5,088 bases of DNA, taken from positions 1-5,088 of the forward strand of contig CAKQHU010000104.1 of NCBI GenBank assembly GCA_934234275.1, read 5' to 3'. Shown one piece after another: positions 1-5,088 of this stretch. The DNA is from an uncultured Phascolarctobacterium sp. Lineage in GTDB: Bacteria > Bacillota > Negativicutes > Acidaminococcales > Acidaminococcaceae. A program made the translations under genes and the position numbers. The notes beneath the pieces were generated by a model. It had not been told where the DNA came from and did not search any database. It worked only from the letters and a program-made list of their open reading frames with translations. Position 1 is the stretch's first letter; every line of letters starts with the position of its first letter.

Positions 1-747
1 AGTATCCGTGATAAATATCCTATTTTGAAAAAACCGCTGCTTCGCGGCGTTATTGCTTTATTTGAATCATTATATGATGGTATCAAGGCCTTGGCCTATT
101 CGGCACAGGTTTCCGGCGAAGAGGACGAGCAGCTGACAGGTAAGGAAATGGCGATGACTATTGCTACCTCCGTATTGCTGGCTGTCGGCCTGTTTATTGT
201 TATTCCGACCTGGTCGATGCGTTTTCTGCATGAGCTGACTGAGGATCCGATGATGCTGAATCTGGCTGAGGGCGTGCTGCGCATGGTTATTTTCTTGGCC
301 TATATCGCGGCAATTTCCTCGATGGAGGATATTCAGCGCGTATTCCAGTATCATGGTGCGGAGCATAAAACTATTTATACCTATGAGGCGGGTCTGCCGC
401 TGCGTGTAGAAAATGTGCGTCCGTTCAGTACGCTGCACCCGCGCTGCGGTACCAACTTTCTGATGATTGTCATGCTGATAAGCATGTTTATTTTTACCTT
501 CCTGGGCTGGCCCAGCCTGCTGGAACGTATTGCTTCCCGCGTAGTGCTGATGCCGGTAATTGCGGGCGTCAGCTATGAGATTATCCGTTTTGCCGGAGCG
601 CATAACGATAATAAGCTGGTGCATATGGCGATTATGCCGGGACTTTTGCTGCAGAAGCTGACTACGCGTCAGCCTGATGACAGCCAGATTGAGGTGGCGA
701 TTGCTTCGCTGAAGGCAGTGTTGCCGCCTGAAGAAATTATAGAGTAA
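1..747 (+). CDS. DUF1385 (YqhQ-family) membrane protein, 5' end missing
   Basis: The reading frame is open from base 1 and gives 248 residues before the TAA at 745-747. The TTG at 25 is most likely an internal leucine, because the residues before it (IRDKYPIL) continue smoothly into KKPLLRG as in the family. The true start and the conserved N-terminal part lie upstream, roughly 40-60 residues judging by usual family length. Motifs seen, in partial numbering: HGAEHKT at about 118-124, HPRCGTNF at about 146-153, and the C-terminal [20 protein letters not shown] stretch, all hallmarks of DUF1385. Hydrophobic segments near 50-70, 92-108, 152-170 and 178-195 suggest a multi-pass inner-membrane protein. 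The biochemical function is unknown; conserved His and Cys residues could bind a metal, but that is inference. In many Firmicutes the gene sits beside rpmE and prfA, which fits here. Confidence 0.9.
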   Translation, partial: SIRDKYPILKKPLLRGVIALFESLYDGIKALAYSAQVSGEEDEQLTGKEMAMTIATSVLLAVGLFIVIPTWSMRFLHELTEDPMMLNLAEGVLRMVIFLAYIAAISSMEDIQRVFQYHGAEHKTIYTYEAGLPLRVENVRPFSTLHPRCGTNFLMIVMLISMFIFTFLGWPSLLERIASRVVLMPVIAGVSYEIIRFAGAHNDNKLVHMAIMPGLLLQKLTTRQPDDSQIEVAIASLKAVLPPEEIIE

Positions 748-754
748 AACATTT

Positions 755-762
755 GAGAGGAG
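755..762 (+). promoter_or_regulatory. Shine-Dalgarno of prfA
   Basis: GAGAGGAG lies 8 bases before the ATG at 771. It decides the start: an in-frame TTG at 753 would place this Shine-Dalgarno inside the coding sequence and add six residues not expected in RF1. Confidence 0.85.
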
Positions 763-770
763 AATTTCTA

Positions 771-1838
771 ATGCTCGACAAATTGCAAGCACTAGAAGAC
801 AGATATTTAGACTTAGAGGCAAAAATCAGTGACCCCGAGGTTATTGCCGACCAGACCAACTGGCTGAAGGCTACCAAAGCGCATGCCAAGCTGGAGCCGA
901 TTGTTACCGCTTACCGTGAATACCGTAATATGATTAAGGCTCGCGATGAGGCAGAGGAGCTGCTTGCGGCAGGCGATGACGAAGAGCTGACAGAAATGGC
1001 CAAAGAGGAGCTGAAGGAGCTCAAGCCGCAGATTGAAGAATATGAGGAGAAGCTCACGATTCTTTTGCTGCCTTCCGACCCGAACGATGATAAAAACGTT
1101 ATCGTGGAAATTCGCGGCGGCGCCGGCGGTGATGAGGCTGCACTTTTTGCCGGTGTTCTCTTCCGTATGTATCTGCGTTATGCAGAAACCCGTGGCTGGC
1201 GCGTTGAGGTTATGGATTCCAATCCGACAGAACTTGGAGGCTTCAAGGAGGTTGTATTCCAAATCAGCGGCGACAGCGTTTACAGCCGCATGAAATTCGA
1301 AAGCGGCGTACATCGTGTACAGCGCGTGCCGGAAACCGAATCCCAGGGACGTGTACACACCTCTACCGTTACCGTGGCTGTACTGCCGGAGGCTGAAGAG
1401 GTTGACGTAGAGATTAATCCTGCAGACCTGCGTGTCGACACCTATCGTGCAGGCGGTGCCGGCGGTCAGTACGTAAACAAAACCGAATCTGCTGTACGTA
1501 TTACCCATATTCCGACAGGCATTGTGGCACAGTGCCAGGATGAAAAATCTCAGCTGAAAAACCGTGAGAAATGTATGCGCGTATTGCGTGCGCGTATTTT
1601 GGAGCAGGCGCAGGAGGAGCAGCGTGCCGCTACTGCCGAGGACCGCAAAAGTCAGGTAGGCACCGGCGACCGCAGCGAGCGTATCCGTACCTACAACTAT
1701 CCGCAGGGACGCGTTACTGACCACCGCATCGGTCTGACCTTGCACAAGCTGGACAGCATTGTCAACGGTGATTTGGACGAGCTGCTGGGTGCGCTGATTA
1801 CTGCTAAGCAGAGCGAACAATTACGGCAGGTGAAATAA
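771..1838 (+). CDS. prfA: Peptide chain release factor 1 (RF1)
   Basis: This 355-residue protein terminates translation at UAA and UAG codons by entering the ribosomal A site and triggering peptidyl-tRNA hydrolysis. The length matches the usual 355-360. The start is the ATG at 771, which follows a good Shine-Dalgarno and gives [12 protein letters not shown]. Visible parts: an acidic, helical N-terminal domain (about 1-100); the [10 protein letters not shown] motif (114-123); the stop-codon recognition tripeptide P-E-T at 187-189 inside [14 protein letters not shown], which is the RF1-type PxT rather than the RF2-type SPF; and the catalytic GGQ at 231-233 in [17 protein letters not shown]. Gln233 is the expected target of PrmC, encoded one base downstream. 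RF2 is excluded by the PxT motif and by the absence of a programmed frameshift. The gene lies 23 bases after the DUF1385 gene and is probably co-transcribed with it. Confidence 0.98.
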   Translation: MLDKLQALEDRYLDLEAKISDPEVIADQTNWLKATKAHAKLEPIVTAYREYRNMIKARDEAEELLAAGDDEELTEMAKEELKELKPQIEEYEEKLTILLLPSDPNDDKNVIVEIRGGAGGDEAALFAGVLFRMYLRYAETRGWRVEVMDSNPTELGGFKEVVFQISGDSVYSRMKFESGVHRVQRVPETESQGRVHTSTVTVAVLPEAEEVDVEINPADLRVDTYRAGGAGGQYVNKTESAVRITHIPTGIVAQCQDEKSQLKNREKCMRVLRARILEQAQEEQRAATAEDRKSQVGTGDRSERIRTYNYPQGRVTDHRIGLTLHKLDSIVNGDLDELLGALITAKQSEQLRQVK

Positions 1839-1839
1839 A

Positions 1840-2763
1840 ATGGATAAGCCGGTTTGGACGATTATGAAAATCTTAAACTGGACTAAGCAGCACTTTGAGG
1901 CGAAGGGCGTGGAAAATCCACGCCTCGATGCCGAAGTGCTGCTTTGTGCTGTCTTGAAATGTGAACGCATCAAGCTATATACAGAGTTTGATAAGCCTCT
2001 CAGTGAGGAAGAGCGCGACAAGATGCGCTCTTATGTAGAGCGCCGCGCTAAGCATGAGCCGCTGGCCTACATTATCGGTGAGCGTGCTTTTATGCGCAAT
2101 AACTTTAAGGTTACGCCTGCTACTCTGGTGCCGCGTCCGGAAACGGAGCTGCTGGTGGAAAGCCTGGTGAAGGCAGCGCCGATGCTGCGTGCAGACGGTG
2201 CCGTAAAGGCTTTGGATATCGGTACAGGCAGTGGTGCTATTATAGTTTCGCTGCTTGATTATCTGCCTGCTGCCGTAGGCGTGGGCGTGGATATCAGCAA
2301 CGAGGCCTTGGCAGTGGCGAAGGAAAACGCTGCCGCTATCGGCGTGGATAAGCGTGTGGCCTTCCGCCAAAGCGATTTGTTCAGCAACGTGCCTGTGGAG
2401 AAAAAGTTTGATATCATCGTTTCCAATCCGCCGTATATTCCTGCTGCCGATATTGCAACGCTGGCGCAGGATGTACAGCAGGAGCCGCGCACTGCACTTG
2501 ACGGCGGTGCGGACGGACTGGATTTTTACCGCCGCATCTGTGCCGAGGCTACAGAGCATCTGGCTGAGGATGGATTGCTGGCGTTTGAAATCGGCATTGA
2601 CCAAAGCGAGGCGGTAGAAAAGCTGTGTTTGGAGCATGGCTTTGCCAAAACTGCAGTGCGCTTGGACTATGCAGGCATACCGCGCATGGTTTTTGCTTTA
2701 AAAGAAAAAGAGGGTGAGGATAAATATGAAAACATCCTACTGGAAATTACAAAAGAACTCTGA
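1840..2763 (+). CDS. prmC: Release factor glutamine N5-methyltransferase
   Basis: This 307-residue cytosolic enzyme uses S-adenosylmethionine to methylate the glutamine of the GGQ motif in RF1 and RF2, which improves termination. Features seen: a helical N-terminal recognition domain (about 1-85, including KGVENPRLDAE and EPLAYIIGER), VPRPETE at 97-103, SAM-binding motif I LDIGTGSGAI at 125-134, the acidic GVDIS loop near 149-153, the catalytic NPPY at 196-199, EPRTALDGGADGLDFYR at 215-231, and IPRMVFA at 280-286. The ATG at 1840 comes one base after the prfA stop and has GGCAGGTG as a plausible Shine-Dalgarno inside the prfA end; translational coupling is likely. An alternative ATG nine codons in would cut the conserved VWTI-like start. 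After the usual family end near residue 287 there is a tail of about 20 charged residues, read in a different frame over the start of ywlC. Confidence 0.97.
   Translation: MDKPVWTIMKILNWTKQHFEAKGVENPRLDAEVLLCAVLKCERIKLYTEFDKPLSEEERDKMRSYVERRAKHEPLAYIIGERAFMRNNFKVTPATLVPRPETELLVESLVKAAPMLRADGAVKALDIGTGSGAIIVSLLDYLPAAVGVGVDISNEALAVAKENAAAIGVDKRVAFRQSDLFSNVPVEKKFDIIVSNPPYIPAADIATLAQDVQQEPRTALDGGADGLDFYRRICAEATEHLAEDGLLAFEIGIDQSEAVEKLCLEHGFAKTAVRLDYAGIPRMVFALKEKEGEDKYENILLEITKEL
1906..1924 (+). repeat. Intragenic inverted repeat in prmC
   Basis: GGCGTGGA (1906-1913) and TCCACGCC (1917-1924) are perfect reverse complements around an AAA loop, giving an 8-bp GC-rich stem near codons 23-29 of prmC. 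The downstream arm can also pair with GAGGCG at 1897-1902 through CGCCTC at 1921-1926, so two structures exclude each other. There is no T-run after it, so it is not an intrinsic terminator. The peptide it encodes (GVENPRL) fits the family, so the repeat may be a by-product of codon choice. Confidence 0.6.
2711..2719 (+). promoter_or_regulatory. Shine-Dalgarno of ywlC inside prmC
   Basis: AGGGTGAGG lies within the 3' end of prmC, 6 bases before the ATG at 2726. The in-frame GTG at 2714 overlaps this site and is therefore an unlikely start. Confidence 0.7.
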
Positions 2764-3832
2764 TAATCTGGAGGTTATGCAGGAGGCAGCGGCAATGATC
2801 CGTGCGGGTGAGGTTGTATCGTTCCCGACGGAAACGGTTTACGGCCTGGGTGCGGATGGACTGAATCCTGAGGCTGTAGCCAAGATTTTTGCTGCTAAGG
2901 GCAGACCTAACGATAATCCGCTGATTCTGCATATCGCTAAAAAGGAAGATATTGCGCAGCTGACTACCGGCCTGAACGCTAATGCTAAAAAGCTCATAGA
3001 GCATTTTTGGCCGGGGCCGCTGACACTGATTGTCAATAAATCTTCGATTGTGCCTGATGCTGTAAGCGCAGGACTGGAAACCGTGGCTGTACGCTTTCCG
3101 TCCAATAAATTCGCCCAGGATTTTATCCGTGCCTGCGGTTGTCCGATTGCGGCGCCGTCGGCCAATATTTCCGGTCGTCCGAGCCCGACGAATGCTCAGG
3201 ACGTGCTGGAGGATATGCAGGGCAAAATTGCCGGTATGCTTGATGGCGGCAACTGCGGCATCGGTCTGGAATCCACCGTGGTGGATACAACAAGTGCCGT
3301 TCCCACTATCCTGCGACCGGGCGGCATTACCTATGAAATGCTGACGGAGGTTATGGGTGCGGTAGAAATCGACCCGGCGCTGCAGGGAGATAAAAACTTT
3401 AAGCCCAAGGCCCCGGGAATGAAGTACCGTCATTATGCTCCGAAGGCACCTGTATACCTGTTTGAAGGCGAAGCCTGCAAATGTTTGCCGCAGGTTATTG
3501 CCAAGGCTCTGGCCGATGGCAAAACCGTCGGCGTGCTTTGCGGACGTGAGCTGGAGAGCGAGCTGGCAGAGCTTGTCGAAAAGCAGCAGCTACAGCTTTC
3601 CTGCTGGGGCGACAGCCGTGAGCAGCTGGCGGCGGATTTATTCTACCTGCTGCGCGATTTTGACCGGACTTGTCCTGACGTCATCCTCGCCGAAGGCGTA
3701 GAGGAGGATGGCCTGGGACTGGCAATCATGAACCGCCTGCGTAAGGCTGCGGGCTATCAGATTATAACGCTGGAAAACGGCAGCCTGCACTTAAAAAATA
3801 ATGTAAATTTACCGACATTTATGTTACAATAA
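2726..3832 (+). CDS. ywlC: Threonylcarbamoyl-AMP synthase (Sua5/YwlC type)
   Basis: This 368-residue enzyme makes L-threonylcarbamoyladenylate from threonine, bicarbonate and ATP, the first step of t6A formation at position 37 of ANN-decoding tRNAs; TsaD with its partners, not in this window, would finish the reaction. The YrdC-like catalytic domain covers about 14-205, with FPTETVYGLG at 33-42, KGRPNDNPL at 58-66, APSANISGRPSPT at 143-155, GIGLESTVVD at 178-187 and LRPGG at 196-200. The linker KAPGMKYRHYAPKAPV (228-243) leads into the C-terminal Sua5 domain, so this is the long Sua5 form and not the short TsaC form of about 190 residues. The start at 2726 gives MKTSYW, close to the MKTKRW I recall for B. 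subtilis YwlC. It overlaps prmC by 38 bases, implying coupled translation. The last codons (LKNNVNLPTFMLQ) are AT-rich and coincide with a likely promoter for rpiB. Confidence 0.95.
   Translation: MKTSYWKLQKNSDNLEVMQEAAAMIRAGEVVSFPTETVYGLGADGLNPEAVAKIFAAKGRPNDNPLILHIAKKEDIAQLTTGLNANAKKLIEHFWPGPLTLIVNKSSIVPDAVSAGLETVAVRFPSNKFAQDFIRACGCPIAAPSANISGRPSPTNAQDVLEDMQGKIAGMLDGGNCGIGLESTVVDTTSAVPTILRPGGITYEMLTEVMGAVEIDPALQGDKNFKPKAPGMKYRHYAPKAPVYLFEGEACKCLPQVIAKALADGKTVGVLCGRELESELAELVEKQQLQLSCWGDSREQLAADLFYLLRDFDRTCPDVILAEGVEEDGLGLAIMNRLRKAAGYQIITLENGSLHLKNNVNLPTFMLQ
3822..3830 (+). promoter_or_regulatory. Probable extended -10 promoter for rpiB
   Basis: TGTTACAAT reads as a TGn extension followed by a good -10 hexamer (TACAAT at 3825-3830). 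A -35 element is poor: TGTAAA at 3802-3807, 17 bases upstream, matches TTGACA at 3 of 6 positions, which is acceptable for an extended -10 promoter. The surrounding DNA is much more AT-rich than the preceding ywlC coding sequence. A transcript would begin near 3837, leaving a leader of roughly 45 bases before rpiB. Confidence 0.5.
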
Positions 3833-3862
3833 AGGTTAAAGATAATCCCGGCATTAAAAAGC

Positions 3863-3872
3863 AGGAGAGGAG
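3863..3872 (+). promoter_or_regulatory. Doubled Shine-Dalgarno of rpiB
   Basis: AGGAGAGGAG contains two AGGAG copies. The first (3863-3867) is 6 bases from the ATG at 3874; the second (3868-3872) is 10 bases from the ATG at 3883. Either start could be used. Family alignment favours 3883, while spacing alone favours 3874. Confidence 0.75.
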
Positions 3873-3882
3873 AATGTTATTT

Positions 3883-4329
3883 ATGAAAATTGCAATGGCT
3901 TGTGATCATGGCGGCTTCCATCTGAAGGAGCATATCAAAAAATATTTAGAGGATAAAGGTATCGAGGTTGTTGACCATGGTACCTACAGCGAAGATTCAG
4001 TAGATTATCCTGACTATGCTGCTAAGCTGTGCGAGGATATTACCAGCGGTGCCAGCGGTGCGCAAAAGGGCATTCTGATTTGCGGTACCGGCATCGGTAT
4101 TTCTATCGCTGCTAATAAATGCAAGGGCATTCGCGCTGCTCTGTGCGGTGATGTTTTCTCCGCTAAAATGAGCCGCGAGCATAACAATGCCAACGTGCTC
4201 TGCATGGGCGAGCGTGTTCTGGGCGTAGGTCTGGCAGAAATGATTACCGACGCTTGGCTGGAAACCGAATTTGCCGGTGGTCGTCATGAACGCCGTGTAA
4301 ATAAAATCATGGATTTGGAAGCAAAATAA
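3883..4329 (+). CDS. rpiB: Ribose-5-phosphate isomerase B
   Basis: This 148-residue cytosolic enzyme interconverts ribose 5-phosphate and ribulose 5-phosphate in the non-oxidative pentose phosphate pathway. The chosen start gives MKIAMACDHGG, matching the family N-terminus; the ATG at 3874 would add only MLF. Key residues: Asp8-His9 in the CDHGG motif, DYPDYA at 41-46, the active-site Cys67 in ICGTGIGISIAANK (66-79), and His100 in SREHNNANVLCMGER (97-111), corresponding to the catalytic Cys66 and His99 of E. coli RpiB. The length is normal for RpiB. The related LacA/LacB galactose-6-phosphate isomerase subunits belong to the same superfamily, but there is no lac or tagatose context here, so RpiB is much more likely. 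The gene lies 50 bases after ywlC and is probably read from its own promoter as well as by read-through. Confidence 0.96.
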   Translation: MKIAMACDHGGFHLKEHIKKYLEDKGIEVVDHGTYSEDSVDYPDYAAKLCEDITSGASGAQKGILICGTGIGISIAANKCKGIRAALCGDVFSAKMSREHNNANVLCMGERVLGVGLAEMITDAWLETEFAGGRHERRVNKIMDLEAK

Positions 4330-4360
4330 TCGTCTTTGCGTTGCAGCCTAAACGATTTTT
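4328..4360 (+). terminator. Weak candidate terminator or attenuator after rpiB
   Basis: AATCGT (4328-4333) pairs with ACGATT (4352-4357); with a bulged C at 4334 two more A-T pairs can form. The right arm merges into ATTTTT ending at 4360. The stem is AT-rich and the loop long (about 15-18 bases), so stability is doubtful. If real it would only partly reduce transcription into ywlG. Confidence 0.25.
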
Positions 4361-4399
4361 GTGTTTCTGAAAAATAAACAGAAAAGAAGTAAAGCAACA

Positions 4400-4957
4400 A
4401 TGGAAACAAATATGCAAATAGCTAAGGAGCTGGCAGCTGCTGCTGAAGAGCTCATTAGCATAGCAAAGCCTAAAAAGGGACAGATTTTCGTGCTTGGCTG
4501 CAGTACCAGTGAAGTGCTCGGCAACAAAATCGGCACCGGCGGCAGCAGTGAAACAGCTGTTGCTATGTTCAAGGCGCTGAAGCAAGTGTGCGATGCACAC
4601 GAGCTTTATCTTGCCGTACAATGCTGCGAGCATCTCAACCGTTCCTTAGTAGTGGAGGCTGCTACAGCCGAACGCTACAATCTTGAGGAGGTTACCGTGC
4701 GTCCGGTGGCTCATGCCGGCGGCGCTATGGCAACTGCCGCTTACGAAAATTTTGCTGAACCTGTAGTGGTAGAAAAAATTTCTGCCCATCTTGGTATTGA
4801 TATTGGCCAGACGCTCATCGGCATGCATCTCAAACGAGTTGCTGTTCCTGTACGCCTGCAATATAAAAAAATTGGCGAAGCAGTGCTGACTGCCGCTAAA
4901 ACTCGTCCGCCATTAGTGGGTGGACCGCGTGCCCAATACTTGGAAAATCGCCCATAA
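4400..4957 (+). CDS. ywlG: UPF0340/DUF436 family protein YwlG, unknown function
   Basis: The 185-residue product belongs to the UPF0340 (TIGR01440, YwlG) family, close to the roughly 180 residues usual for it. Conserved blocks seen: GCSTSEVLGNKIGT (33-46), VQCCEHLNRSLVVE (73-86), VRPVAHAGGAMATAAY (100-115), IDIGQTLIGMHLKRVAVPVR (133-152), and the C-terminal KTRPPLVGGPRA (167-178). There is no signal peptide or membrane segment, so it should be cytosolic. No biochemical activity is established to my knowledge; the paired Cys in QCCEH and the conserved His residues are notable but unexplained. The start is uncertain: ATG at 4400 gives METNMQIAKE with a weak Shine-Dalgarno (AGAAG near 4385-4389), ATG at 4412 is four codons later, and GTG at 4361 has no Shine-Dalgarno and overlaps the T-run. 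Placement after rpiB matches the B. subtilis ywlF-ywlG order. Confidence 0.9.
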   Translation: METNMQIAKELAAAAEELISIAKPKKGQIFVLGCSTSEVLGNKIGTGGSSETAVAMFKALKQVCDAHELYLAVQCCEHLNRSLVVEAATAERYNLEEVTVRPVAHAGGAMATAAYENFAEPVVVEKISAHLGIDIGQTLIGMHLKRVAVPVRLQYKKIGEAVLTAAKTRPPLVGGPRAQYLENRP

Positions 4958-4999
4958 GGCACCATCTGCGTCTTTTAGTAGAGCAGAATTTCTGAGCGC

Positions 5000-5020
5000 T
5001 TATCCACAGCCTGTGGATAA
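5000..5020 (+). promoter_or_regulatory. Two inverted perfect DnaA boxes (21-bp palindrome)
   Basis: TTATCCACA at 5000-5008 and its exact reverse complement TGTGGATAA at 5012-5020 are separated by GCC. Arms of 10 bases (TTATCCACAG and CTGTGGATAA) flank a single central C. Both 9-mers equal the consensus DnaA box TTATNCACA. An AT-rich tract follows (5021-5049, 5 G/C of 29). There is no T-run directly after the repeat on either strand, so an intrinsic terminator is unlikely. The sequence match is certain; binding by DnaA and a regulatory role are inference. The alternative is an operator for another dimeric regulator. Confidence 0.7.
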
Positions 5021-5049
5021 AACTGGTTGATATTTAATGTTTTATTTTT

Positions 5050-5056
5050 AGGAGGG
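5050..5056 (+). promoter_or_regulatory. Strong Shine-Dalgarno of the downstream gene
   Basis: AGGAGGG lies 7 bases before the ATG at 5064, an almost ideal site and stronger than that of ywlG. Confidence 0.85.
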
Positions 5057-5063
5057 ACTTAAA

Positions 5064-5088
5064 ATGAATCTGGAAAAACTTAGCGTAG
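5064..5088 (+). CDS. Start of the next gene, cut by window end (possibly glyA)
   Basis: Only eight codons are present, reading MNLEKLSV, then the window ends mid-codon. The ATG and the strong Shine-Dalgarno make a genuine start very likely. Identity cannot be read from eight residues. In B. subtilis and relatives ywlG is followed by glyA (serine hydroxymethyltransferase) and upp, so glyA is the best guess by synteny alone. The inverted DnaA boxes lie 43 bases upstream of its start codon. Confidence 0.6.

Noticed and set aside
25..747. TTG at 25 as the start of the DUF1385 gene
   Set aside because: The frame is open back to base 1 and the residues before TTG fit the family, so TTG is an internal leucine of a gene cut by the window edge.
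753..770. TTG at 753 as the start of prfA
   Set aside because: It lies next to and overlaps the Shine-Dalgarno used by the ATG at 771 and adds residues not expected in RF1.
813..1820. Open frame of 335 codons on the - strand opposite prfA, and similar long - strand frames opposite the other genes
   Set aside because: They mirror strongly supported + strand genes, have no recognisable motifs or Shine-Dalgarno, and are expected from the codon bias of the real genes.
2343..2351. CGTGGATAA, one mismatch from a DnaA box, inside prmC
   Set aside because: A single near-match inside coding sequence, explained by the codons for a Val-Asp-Lys stretch and with no partner box nearby.
4037..4062. Short tandem AGCGGTGC repeats in rpiB
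   Set aside because: They encode Ser-Gly-Ala repeats in a surface loop and do not disturb the reading frame or protein length.
4984..4994. Small inverted repeat CAGAA-T-TTCTG upstream of the DnaA boxes
   Set aside because: Arms of only 5 bases; common by chance and matching no operator I recognise.
5000..5049. The 5000-5020 palindrome as an intrinsic terminator of ywlG
   Set aside because: The stem is followed by AAAACTGG and not by a T-run; the T-rich stretch begins about 20 bases later, too far away.
5027..5050. TTGATA at 5027-5032 as a -35 box for the last gene
   Set aside because: The matching -10 position would fall on the Shine-Dalgarno at 5050-5056, leaving no room for a leader.

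Overview
The window looks like an ordinary chromosomal housekeeping segment from a low-to-mid GC Firmicute. The gene order DUF1385 - prfA - prmC - ywlC(sua5) - rpiB - ywlG is typical of that phylum. The near-balanced base composition together with this order is compatible with the Negativicutes (for example the Acidaminococcaceae/Phascolarctobacterium group), but that placement is an inference from general impression and was not tested. All genes lie on the + strand, and no mobile element, CRISPR array, tRNA or rRNA was seen.

Layout: positions 1-747 hold the 3' part of a multi-pass membrane protein of unknown function (DUF1385/YqhQ family); its start lies before the window. After 23 bases comes prfA (peptide chain release factor 1, 771-1838), then after a single base prmC (release factor glutamine methyltransferase, 1840-2763), then ywlC/sua5 (threonylcarbamoyl-AMP synthase, 2726-3832), whose start overlaps the end of prmC by 38 bases. 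This block reads as one translation-linked transcription unit: RF1 carries the GGQ glutamine that PrmC methylates, and YwlC makes the intermediate for the t6A37 modification of ANN-decoding tRNAs.

A likely extended -10 promoter sits inside the last codons of ywlC and would serve rpiB (ribose-5-phosphate isomerase B, 3883-4329). A short gap with a weak hairpin and T-run leads to ywlG (UPF0340/DUF436 family, unknown function, 4400-4957).

The last intergenic stretch (4958-5063) contains the most distinctive non-coding signal: two perfect DnaA-box 9-mers (TTATCCACA) facing each other with 3 bases between them, forming a 10+1+10 perfect palindrome at 5000-5020, followed by an AT-rich tract and a strong Shine-Dalgarno. 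A new gene starts at 5064 and runs off the window after eight codons. By analogy with B. subtilis (ywlF/rpiB - ywlG - glyA - upp) it could be glyA, but eight residues cannot prove it. No novel multi-gene system was found. The inverted DnaA-box pair is the item most worth checking.
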